NCBI GenBank assembly: GCA_030608985.1
Contig: JAUWDC010000116.1
Location: 1-5,368 of the forward strand
Length of the DNA: 5,368 nucleotides
From: Desulfobia sp.
Lineage (GTDB): Bacteria > Desulfobacterota > Desulfobulbia > Desulfobulbales > SURF-16
Direction of reading: 5' to 3'
The notes under the pieces are model-generated. The model was not told the DNA's origin. It was given only the letters and a program-made list of their open reading frames with translations, and made no database searches. The position numbers and the translations under genes were made by a program. This document shows positions 1 through 5,368 of the stretch, piece by piece (position 1 is the stretch's first letter; every line of letters starts with the position of its first letter).

Positions 1-151
1 TGGATAATGCAAGCAAACCTCACTGAGGGGAATAGCAAAGAGAGCGTTGTGCTCTTGTACGAAGCGAGCAATACCGAGGAGCCTTGTGCGGGAAAACCGC
101 ACGCAGGGATCTGTGAGAGGGCGGTCGGGTAACTGGCCGTTCTATCTCGAT
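1..151 (+). mobile_element. 3' end of a group II intron (domains V and VI)
   Basis: This is the 3' terminus of a self-splicing group II intron read rightward; its 5' part and any reverse transcriptase ORF lie outside the window. Domain V is visible at 79-111: lower stem GA-G-CCTTG paired with CAGGG-A-TC, upper stem TGCGG/CCGCA, a GAAAA loop and the two-nucleotide CG bulge. It is 33 nt, one short of the usual 34. Domain VI follows (about 114-151): GAGA pairs with TCTC, GGCGGTC pairs with GGCCGTT, and an unpaired A in the CTATCTC strand (A144) is the likely branch point. The intron should end at CGAT, position 151. A 6-bp hairpin at 40-45/51-56 probably belongs to the upstream domains. Frame 1 stays open to 132, but I do not recognise it as reverse transcriptase, so I do not call a CDS. 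The intron subclass is not assigned. Confidence 0.85.
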
Positions 152-177
152 TTAAGTTAAAGTCGGAAAGTTGAGAT

Positions 178-204
178 AAGACGCATCATTTTTCCATGCG
201 TCCT
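178..204 (-). terminator. Probable intrinsic terminator after tRNA-Thr
   Basis: The arms 178-186 (AAGACGCAT) and 196-204 (ATGCGTCCT) form a nine-pair stem, including one G-T pair, around a nine-base loop. On the minus strand it begins 12 nt after the tRNA 3' CCA and is followed by a weak T-containing tail (TTATCTC). The position suits tRNA release. The tail is poor, so the hairpin could also end transcription from the intron side on the + strand. Confidence 0.5.
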
Positions 205-215
205 TGATATCTTTA

Positions 216-291
216 TGGAGCCACCTGCCGGAGTCGAACCGGCGGCCTGATCATTACGAGTGAACTGCTCTACCAACTGAGCTAAGGTGGC
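216..291 (-). tRNA. trnT: tRNA-Thr, anticodon CGU (reads ACG)
   Basis: A complete 76-nt cloverleaf on the minus strand with CCA encoded. Read 5' to 3': acceptor GCCACCT pairs with AGGTGGC, then discriminator T and CCA; D arm GCTC/GAGC with loop AGTTGGTA; anticodon arm GTTCA-CTCGTAA-TGATC; variable loop AGGCC; T arm GCCGG-TTCGACT-CCGGC. The loop puts CGT at positions 34-36, which is threonine, decoding ACG. The anticodon stem has one U-U mismatch at the second pair; all other stems pair fully. It lies downstream of the lipoprotein gene on the same strand but has its own promoter, and it converges on the group II intron end 64 bp away. Confidence 0.95.
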
Positions 292-305
292 TCTTTGTGA
301 GTTGC

Positions 306-334
306 TATGTATCAGTTGTCATGAATGGTGTCAA
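306..334 (-). promoter_or_regulatory. Sigma70-type promoter for tRNA-Thr
   Basis: On the minus strand a perfect -35 box TTGACA (329-334) is separated by exactly 17 nt from TACATA (306-311) as -10. The -10 is weak, matching three of six consensus bases. The predicted transcript starts near 299, giving a leader of about 8 nt before the tRNA 5' end at 291. This is an inference from consensus and spacing. Confidence 0.6.
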
Positions 335-349
335 CAGTCTCTGACAACT
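314..349. repeat. 8-bp inverted repeat around the tRNA promoter
   Basis: AGTTGTCA (314-321) and TGACAACT (342-349) are perfect inverted copies separated by 20 nt. The pair encloses the -35 box of the proposed tRNA promoter. It lies in the 73-bp gap between the lipoprotein stop and the tRNA. It has no T-run, so it does not resemble an intrinsic terminator; an operator or chance are the alternatives. Confidence 0.4.
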
Positions 350-364
350 TGTGAGTACGTATTT

Positions 365-634
365 CTACTTTGTGGGTTGCACTTTTTTGCCATCATCGGC
401 AGTAGTTGTCTCGCCTTCATCTGATTTTTCCTGCTCTTCAGGACCCTCAGTAATGATGGCATATTTGTCTTGGGCATCCTCTTCCATTTGTTCCATTAGC
501 ATCATGTGAAGTGGTGCTCCCTGATTAAGAGATTTGTCCTCAGCCTTGGTTTGATTCATAGAAGGAGATTTACTGCATGCAGAAATATTCATAAGGATAA
601 AGAATCCTGCCATGAGAATAATCATTTTATTCAT
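365..634 (-). CDS. Small predicted lipoprotein, function unknown
   Basis: An 89-residue protein with a typical lipoprotein signal: MNK at the start, a hydrophobic stretch (residues 4-17) and a lipobox I17-S18-A19-C20. The mature chain would begin at lipid-modified Cys20. Ser, not Asp, follows the Cys, which in Gram-negative bacteria favours the outer membrane. The rest is short, hydrophilic and acidic, rich in Glu, Asp, Lys and Gln, with a Met-rich patch (HMMLMEQMEE, about 43-52). I see no known domain and it is probably largely unstructured. The start is supported by AAGGA eight bases upstream (644-648 on the + strand). It lies 44 nt after the sulfurtransferase stop with no visible terminator between, so it may be the last gene of that operon. 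Its function is not recognised. Confidence 0.8.
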   Translation of the reverse strand: MNKMIILMAGFFILMNISACSKSPSMNQTKAEDKSLNQGAPLHMMLMEQMEEDAQDKYAIITEGPEEQEKSDEGETTTADDGKKVQPTK

Positions 635-678
635 AGTATGTGTCCTTGATTGTAAAAGGTGTTTTTTGATTCATAACG

Positions 679-1689
679 TTAGAGTTGCCATGGAATAAAT
701 ATATTGTCAGCCAATGGGAACGTCGTTACCTCAATTTTGTTATCTTTTATATTTATAGAAACTGTTGCTTCCGGAGATTCTGCCGGCTTTTTCTTGCCGA
801 ACCTGGCAACAAGTGCTGCTGCTAGGTTGATATCTTCAGGATCTGTAGAATGGCGGAGCAGGGCGGTTGGCCCGGGCCACTCTTCATCATTTAGAAGTAT
901 GTCTCCATCAATACAAAGTTCTGCAACCTGGATGTTTTCATTTTCATCTCTTCCCAGGGAGACCCATCCGCCACTCGGCAGCCTGAACTGTCGGCCAACG
1001 AGAAGGAAACGTATATCGTCAGCACTAATCTCCTTGGCTTCTTTGTAATATGCTTTGATTCTCTTACTGAGATTGGGGTCAGTCAAAGTGCAGCCACCGG
1101 CAGGACTGGGATAATCTGTAATACCGAATGATTTGGCCAGTTCAATCTGCTGGCTTCTTCCCCTGCCGCTGAATGAGAGGAGCTTTTCCCGATCGACAAT
1201 ACCATCGATCTCAGGTTGAGTTGGCTGGAGTTTTTTGGCGCACAGTGGGCGAAGAAGAATACCGGCAGTGAGGCTGTCGCGTTCTATAACTCTTAACGTA
1301 TCCTTTCTCTGGGACATGGGACGCTGTCCCAGGACTTCTCCGGTGATAATAAAAGAGGCATTGAATTCTTTCATCATGTCCATGACTTTTTGAACCATGA
1401 GAATTTTTCAGTGTATGCAGGGATTAAAGTTTTTGCCAAAACCGTGCGGAGGGTTGTTGAGCAGTTCAATGTATGATTGGGTTATATCTCTTACAATTAC
1501 ATCAATACCGAATTGTGACATAATTTTTTTCTTATAACGCTCTTCATTTTCAAGAAGGTCATAATCAAAAAAGGGTGTGACAAATTTCACAGCCTGCACA
1601 CGAATTCCCTGACTGGCAATGACACGGCAGGCGAGAATGGAATCCAGCCCGCCTGAAAAAAGAGCTATGGCGCATGGAGTGTTATTCAT
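679..1689 (-). CDS. Selenocysteine-containing ThiI/MnmA/TtuA-like tRNA sulfurtransferase (UGA read through)
   Basis: A 336-residue PP-loop ATP pyrophosphatase of the tRNA-thiolation superfamily, annotated across an in-frame TGA (1408-1410) as selenocysteine 94. Residues 12-17 SGGLDS form the PP-loop that binds ATP to adenylate the target uridine. Then come NPCIH-U (C91, U94), GEVLGQRPMSQR (117-128), PAGGCTLTDP (196-205, with C200) and an NFACT-R-like C-terminal domain (about 225-297, GRQFRL, SLGRDENEN) that may bind RNA. Relatives carry NPCxxC, so U94 replaces a conserved Cys. Without readthrough the gene splits into a 93-aa piece (1689-1408) and a 239-aa piece from ATG 1398; both halves carry conserved motifs and share one frame. 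Its ATG overlaps the recN stop (ATGA) and lacks its own Shine-Dalgarno, implying translational coupling. The exact modified base is unknown. The alternative is a nonsense pseudogene, which I think less likely given the codon position and the hairpin downstream. Confidence 0.85.
1364..1410 (-). promoter_or_regulatory. Candidate bacterial SECIS element with UGA codon
   Basis: In the mRNA (minus strand) the UGA is at 1410-1408. After it comes a hairpin: lower stem GGUUC (1396-1392) with GAAUU (1368-1364), an A-rich internal loop (AAAAA against GAAA), upper stem GUCAU (1386-1382) with AUGAU (1377-1373), and apical loop GGAC (1381-1378). The loop begins 26 nt after the UGA. Known bacterial SECIS elements have a small loop starting with G roughly 16-37 nt from the UGA, so distance and loop both fit. 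A competing CAUG/CAUG hairpin with a CAAAA loop is possible but fits less well. It would be bound by SelB with Sec-tRNA. Confidence 0.7.
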
Positions 1690-3368
1690 TGCTGTGAGGG
1701 AATCGACTGATTTCTGCTTACAAGGTCACGAACATAGGCCAGTGTCTGACTGCTCACGGAATCTCCATCGAGCATTTTCGCTATTTCAGCCACCTTGCTC
1801 TCCGGTTCAAGTCGGTCAATCGTTGTTTGGGTTCTTTCGCCATTGAATGATTTCATTACAAGATAATGATCATCAGCATACGAAGCAATCTGAGGGAGAT
1901 GGGTAATACAAATAACCTGATGATGGGCAGCCAGCTCTTTTATCTTCCTGGATACTGACTCAGCAGCCTTGCCGCTTATTCCCGCATCCACTTCGTCGAA
2001 GATAACGGTTTCAACCTGATCCTTCCTCGCAAATAAGCATTTCAGTGCAAGAAGAAGCCGTGACAACTCTCCGCCTGAGGCTATCTTTGCAAGCGGTTTC
2101 ACCGGCTCTCCCGGATTGGCGGAAAACATGAATTTTGGTCTATCATTACCTGTTTTGGTCAGGGATGCCACTCCGTCACCGTGGGTATTGAAATGGATTT
2201 CAAAAAGAGATTGTTCAAATTGCAAGGATGAAAGCTCTGTGCTTATGGAACTCGCCAGTTTTACTGCTGTTTCTTTCCGTAGTGCTGTGAGCTCGGCTGC
2301 AGATTTGAGCAACTTATCTTCAAGCTGTTGAAGTTTTTTGTGAAGCTTTTCAATCTGTATATCAAGAGATTTCAACGCTTCTAACTCTTCGCCGGCACTT
2401 GTCCCATACGCAATTATTTCATTTAGATCCTGGCCGTATTTGCGCTTAAGCTGTTGGAGTAAATCTATTCTTGCAAGAATATTATCCAGCTCAGACGGAT
2501 CTGTTGGAATAGTGTGAAGATAATTTCGCAGGCTCTCCTGATGATCTTCCAGTTGATAACTGTGACCGGATATTTCCTCAGTCAAAGTGCTTAAAGAAGA
2601 GTCAAGCTCAGCCATTTTACTCATTTCTTTTCTGATGATGGCCAGAATGGAAGTTGCCTCGCCTAGTTTTAGAAGATTCTTGCGACCAATACGGTTCAGG
2701 TCATCGGCTCCTTTCAGTCGATTTTTCTCAATGATAAGAATTTCATCTTCACCCGGGACAATTTGTGCCTCGGAAATCTCTTTAACCTGAAAGGTAAGAA
2801 AGTCTTTCCGCTGCTCTTTATCCATCTCCCTGCTGCAGAGCTTCTCGTACTCTTTTTTTACTTCGAGCCAGTTGTCATACAGGGTAGAATAGGCGAGACG
2901 TTTCTGCCAGAGGTCCCCGACAATGTCTATAAAGTCCAATTGGAATCGGGGAGAAAGTAACTGCTGGTGCTCATGTTGACTGGCAACGCTCAGGAGGTTT
3001 TCCGAGATTTCACTGACGAGTTTGGCAGTTGCAAGACTGCCATTGATATAAAATCTTCCTCTACCGTTGTGTGACAGGATTCGTTTAATGACAATATTGC
3101 CATCACAGTCAAATCCCTTATCGTTAAGGAGTGAGAGTATACTCTGATGCTCCTGATCTACTTCAAAAAGGGCCTCTATTGTTGCTCGCTCCGCCCCTGT
3201 GCGCACCCAGGAAGCTGAAGCTTTACCACCGGATAAAAGATAAATAGCCTGGAGAATAATTGATTTGCCGGCACCGGTTTCACCTGTCAAAACGGAGAGA
3301 CCCTTGGAAAAAGAGAGGGTCAATTTTTCAATGAGGGCAAGGTTGGTTATGTGTAGTTCTGAAAGCAT
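1686..3368 (-). CDS. recN: DNA repair protein RecN
   Basis: A full-length, 560-residue SMC-like ATPase (E. coli RecN is about 553) that acts with RecA in double-strand break repair, tethering DNA ends on the nucleoid. The N-terminus MLSELHITNLALIEK is the usual RecN start. Walker A is GETGAGKS at 29-36. Residues about 160-360 are charged, Leu-rich and helical, as expected for a short antiparallel coiled coil. The C-terminal ATPase half has the ABC signature SGGELSR (431-437), Walker B VIFDEVD (455-461) and the H-loop ITH (488-490). All catalytic motifs are intact. No clear Shine-Dalgarno precedes the ATG (GATTCTTC lies just before it), so translation may be weak or depend on other features. 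I see no recognisable LexA box upstream. The stop overlaps the next gene's start. Confidence 0.97.
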   Translation of the reverse strand: MLSELHITNLALIEKLTLSFSKGLSVLTGETGAGKSIILQAIYLLSGGKASASWVRTGAERATIEALFEVDQEHQSILSLLNDKGFDCDGNIVIKRILSHNGRGRFYINGSLATAKLVSEISENLLSVASQHEHQQLLSPRFQLDFIDIVGDLWQKRLAYSTLYDNWLEVKKEYEKLCSREMDKEQRKDFLTFQVKEISEAQIVPGEDEILIIEKNRLKGADDLNRIGRKNLLKLGEATSILAIIRKEMSKMAELDSSLSTLTEEISGHSYQLEDHQESLRNYLHTIPTDPSELDNILARIDLLQQLKRKYGQDLNEIIAYGTSAGEELEALKSLDIQIEKLHKKLQQLEDKLLKSAAELTALRKETAVKLASSISTELSSLQFEQSLFEIHFNTHGDGVASLTKTGNDRPKFMFSANPGEPVKPLAKIASGGELSRLLLALKCLFARKDQVETVIFDEVDAGISGKAAESVSRKIKELAAHHQVICITHLPQIASYADDHYLVMKSFNGERTQTTIDRLEPESKVAEIAKMLDGDSVSSQTLAYVRDLVSRNQSIPSQQ

Positions 3369-3376
3369 GAAGAATC

Positions 3377-3510
3377 AAATTGACAATGGCTGTGCGATGT
3401 CTGATATTTACATTATAGGATAATAGGGTATCTTTATTCATATTACCCCCAACATCTCCAGAGGCTATAAGAAATTAAAACTATAACCGACTCAAGACTA
3501 TTGTCAATTT
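3377..3510. repeat. 11-bp perfect inverted repeat flanking the recN/bepA-like divergent region
   Basis: The sequence ATTGTCAATTT occurs on the + strand at 3500-3510, and its exact reverse complement lies at 3377-3387. The arms are separated by 112 bp, so each gene's upstream end carries one copy in the same orientation relative to transcription. On the recN side the copy ends 8 nt before the ATG. On the other side it covers the TTG start codon. It could be a pair of regulator sites or a shared 5' leader element; chance is possible because the region is AT-rich. Confidence 0.6.
3412..3440 (-). promoter_or_regulatory. Possible recN operon promoter
   Basis: On the minus strand a perfect -10 TATAAT (3412-3417) is preceded, 17 nt away, by a weak -35 TGAATA (3435-3440, three of six matches). 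Transcription would start near 3405, leaving a leader of about 37 nt before recN. A small inverted repeat, GGGTA (3426-3430) and TACCC (3444-3448), overlaps it and might be an operator. Confidence 0.45.
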
Positions 3511-4934
3511 CCAACTTTAGATTTTCATTTCTAAAACAGTGCTTCATCTGTTTTTCGGTTCTTTTTTGTCTGCTGATTGTTGATTGTTTCCCATACGGCT
3601 ATCAACAAGAAAGAGCGTATGCCTTTTCTATAAAGGACGAGAAAGAATATGGGGAGAAGATGCTCGCTGTCATCCGCAAAGAATTCAACCTGATCGATGA
3701 TCTTGATATTGTTCAATATATTGTTAGCCTTGGGGAGCAGATTGTCATAGCTGCGGGGCCTCAATATTTCGATTATCATTTTTATGTCATAAACAACAAA
3801 GAATTTAACGCATTTGCTGCTCCTTCCGGGCTTATTTTTATCCATTCAGGAATAATCGGAGCCATGAAAACAGAAGGTGAATTGGTTTCTGTTATTGCCC
3901 ATGAGATTGGCCATGTCATGAGCCGTCATATTGCAGACCGGATTGACAAATCAAAAAGGATATCTGCCGGAACACTGGCCATGGTTCTCGCTGGCATCCT
4001 GATGGGTGGAGGTGCCTTATCTCAAGCCCTGGTTACCGGCGGACTCGCCACTGGTGAGGCCATGAATTTGCAGTTCACCCGTGAAAATGAAGAAGAAGCA
4101 GATCGGATTGGTTTTGCCCTTATGCAGGATCTTAATAGGAATCCTGAGGACATGGTGTCCATGCTGCACACCATGTACAAGGTCTCTCGTATAAGAATGG
4201 GAAATATACCGCAATACCTGCTGACTCACCCAAAACCTGAGCTTCGTATGGGCTATGTTCAGGATTTGATCTATGTTCATCCAAGTGCGAATTATACGTT
4301 CTTTGATCAGTTCAATTTTAAAAGAATTCAACATCGAATTGCATCGTTGTCTGAAAATCTAGATAAACTGAAGGCCAAATATAACAGACAGCTAAGAAAG
4401 GCTAAGGATCAGAAATCAAAATTTTATGCTCAATATGGGCTTTCTCTTATTTATCTTGAAGAAGGGGACTACAGCAATGCAATTGAAGGGTTAACAGCTG
4501 TAAATAATTTTTTTCCTGACAGGGTGAACCTTATGGTTGATTTGGGAAGAGCACACTTGAGTAGTGGAGAGCTTAATCAGGCTTTAAAATATTTTGAAAA
4601 GGCACGCAACAGTGATCCGGGAAACTGGTATGTTGCGTATTATCTTGCTTTGGCCCTGGGGAAAAAAGGTCAATTCGTTAGAGCTGAACAATTGTATCAC
4701 CAGGTACAGGGGCAGGTCCCATATTATCCTGCTGTATATCGGCAGCTTGCAAAAATTGCTGGTGATCAGGGTGATGCAGGTTTGTCTCATTTTTATCTTG
4801 GCGTGAGTTTTTTTTATAATGGAAATTTTTCTTCATGCCGATTTCATTTTACCAAAGCAATGGAGATATCCAAATCTAAAGAAATGGCGGCGGAGATTGA
4901 AGAGAAACTGGCTAAAATAAAAGAGTTAAGTTAG
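3501..4934 (+). CDS. bepA: BepA-like (YfgC) periplasmic M48 zinc metalloprotease with TPR repeats
   Basis: A 477-residue secreted peptidase; E. coli BepA has 487. BepA assists or degrades outer-membrane proteins, including LptD, at the BAM complex. The N-terminus has a signal peptide (hydrophobic 14-30, possible cleavage after AYA at 39-41). The zinc site is HEIGH at 134-138, with the third ligand Glu197 in ENEEEAD. LLTHP places His243 where BepA has its regulatory His-switch. A hydrophobic Gly-rich segment (158-186) follows the HExxH helix. The C-terminal part (about 307-450) consists of TPR repeats for partner binding. The start TTG at 3501 is the only sensible start in frame: a stop lies at 3468-3470 and the next Met is residue 53, inside the mature protein. 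It has no convincing Shine-Dalgarno. It is divergent from recN and 16 bp upstream of rtcB. Alternative: another BepA/LoiP-type M48 paralogue. Confidence 0.88.
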   Translation: MSISNFRFSFLKQCFICFSVLFCLLIVDCFPYGYQQERAYAFSIKDEKEYGEKMLAVIRKEFNLIDDLDIVQYIVSLGEQIVIAAGPQYFDYHFYVINNKEFNAFAAPSGLIFIHSGIIGAMKTEGELVSVIAHEIGHVMSRHIADRIDKSKRISAGTLAMVLAGILMGGGALSQALVTGGLATGEAMNLQFTRENEEEADRIGFALMQDLNRNPEDMVSMLHTMYKVSRIRMGNIPQYLLTHPKPELRMGYVQDLIYVHPSANYTFFDQFNFKRIQHRIASLSENLDKLKAKYNRQLRKAKDQKSKFYAQYGLSLIYLEEGDYSNAIEGLTAVNNFFPDRVNLMVDLGRAHLSSGELNQALKYFEKARNSDPGNWYVAYYLALALGKKGQFVRAEQLYHQVQGQVPYYPAVYRQLAKIAGDQGDAGLSHFYLGVSFFYNGNFSSCRFHFTKAMEISKSKEMAAEIEEKLAKIKELS

Positions 4935-4950
4935 AAGATTTTTTCTATGG

Positions 4951-5368
4951 GTGAATCATTTGAAGAAAGTAGTCACCACTGAAAAACAACCTATTAAACT
5001 CTGGCTTGATGACATTGACGCCGGGGCCTTGGAACAGGCTCGGAATCTGGCTAACCTGCCCTTTGTCCATAAACACATTGCTGTCATGCCCGATGCCCAC
5101 CTTGGCTATGGAATGCCCATTGGTGGAGTCATGGCAACAAGTGATATGATCATCCCGAATGCCGTTGGTGTAGTCATTGTGTGCGGGATGTGTGCAGTGC
5201 AGACTTCTCTGCAGCAAATATCCAGAGAAAAGCTGAAACATATTATGGGATTGGTGCGAAGTGCTGTTCCTTTGGGCTTTAAGCATCACAAGAAAAAGCA
5301 GAACAAGTCTTTAATGCCAAAAACTCCCGGCAATATCCCTTTATCGGACATGCCTATGATATCACGGG
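4951..5368 (+). CDS. rtcB: RtcB-family RNA ligase, N-terminal part, metal-site residue altered
   Basis: The first 139 residues of an RtcB-type ligase, which joins RNA 2',3'-cyclic phosphate or 3'-phosphate ends to 5'-OH ends using GTP and Mn2+; the gene runs off the right edge. The match is clear: STEK-like start, IKLWLDDI, KHIAVMPDAHLGYGMPIGGV, IIPNAVGV, CGMCAVQTSL and the VPLGFKHHKKKQ region. Where the family has GVDIGCGM this protein has GVVIVCGM: GTC at 5173-5175 and GTG at 5179-5181 replace Asp and Gly by Val. With the GTG start these are residues 75 and 77, and Cys78 is kept. The Asp is a metal ligand in studied RtcBs. The start is GTG 4951, or TTG 4960, which gives MKKVVTTEK as in relatives and has a GGGTGA five bases upstream. 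It is probably cotranscribed with the protease gene. Confidence 0.9.
   Translation, partial: MNHLKKVVTTEKQPIKLWLDDIDAGALEQARNLANLPFVHKHIAVMPDAHLGYGMPIGGVMATSDMIIPNAVGVVIVCGMCAVQTSLQQISREKLKHIMGLVRSAVPLGFKHHKKKQNKSLMPKTPGNIPLSDMPMISR

Noticed and set aside
1..132. Open frame 1 through the intron end as a reverse transcriptase C-terminus
   Set aside because: It runs through domain V, whose RNA structure explains the sequence, and the translation shows no recognisable reverse transcriptase or maturase motif.
1383..1400. Alternative hairpin TCATGGTT / AGTCATGG as the SECIS
   Set aside because: Its CAAAA loop has no G and starts only 15 nt after the UGA, outside the usual geometry; the GGAC-loop hairpin fits better.
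679..1689. Reading the sulfurtransferase as two separate genes or as a nonsense pseudogene
   Set aside because: The second half would begin at an internal ATG with no role as a start in the family, the stop is exactly at a conserved Cys, both halves are otherwise intact and the downstream hairpin fits a SECIS. A pseudogene is not formally excluded.
704..3000. Plus-strand ORFs of 65-114 codons opposite recN and the sulfurtransferase
   Set aside because: They are antisense shadows of well-supported genes, with no domain and no ribosome site.
3443..3487. Promoters for the protease gene (TATAAG 3466-3471, TATAAC 3482-3487)
   Set aside because: Neither has a -35 with more than three matches, so I do not annotate one.
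4947..4982. Eleven-codon ORF starting ATG just before rtcB
   Set aside because: It has a passable AGAAGA upstream, but it is tiny, out of frame with rtcB and shows no conserved content. It may only reflect the GGGTGA ribosome site of the TTG start.

Overview
The window looks like part of a bacterial chromosome with moderate to low GC. The best guess is a Sec-decoding member of Desulfobacterota (the former Deltaproteobacteria). That guess rests on gene content and on a gene that appears to use UGA for selenocysteine; no marker in the window proves the taxonomy.

Layout. Positions 1-151 are the 3' end of a group II intron read on the + strand (domains V and VI; the rest lies off the left edge). 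A hairpin at 178-204 and a complete tRNA-Thr(CGU) on the - strand (216-291) follow, with a good promoter at 306-334. Three minus-strand genes come next and may form one operon, read right to left: recN (3368-1686), a ThiI/MnmA/TtuA-like tRNA sulfurtransferase (1689-679, overlapping recN by ATGA) and a small lipoprotein (634-365). A 132-bp divergent intergenic region separates recN from a rightward pair: a BepA-like M48 metalloprotease with TPRs (3501-4934) and the start of rtcB (from about 4951 to beyond the right edge).

The main result is that the sulfurtransferase appears as two ORFs (93 and 239 aa) only because an in-frame TGA at 1408-1410 is read as stop. Read through, the two halves give one intact 336-residue protein. 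The TGA falls exactly where the second Cys of the family's NPCxxC motif belongs (NPCIH-U). A hairpin with a GGAC loop begins 26 nt after the TGA, within the geometry expected of a bacterial SECIS. I therefore annotate it as a selenoprotein with a CxxU active or cluster-binding motif.

The second point of interest is that the RtcB fragment reads GVVIVCGM where the family has GVDIGCGM, losing the metal-binding Asp. Several genes touch RNA maintenance (tRNA thiolation, RNA ligation, a tRNA), while recN serves DNA break repair and the BepA-like protein envelope quality control. I see no obvious single pathway joining them.
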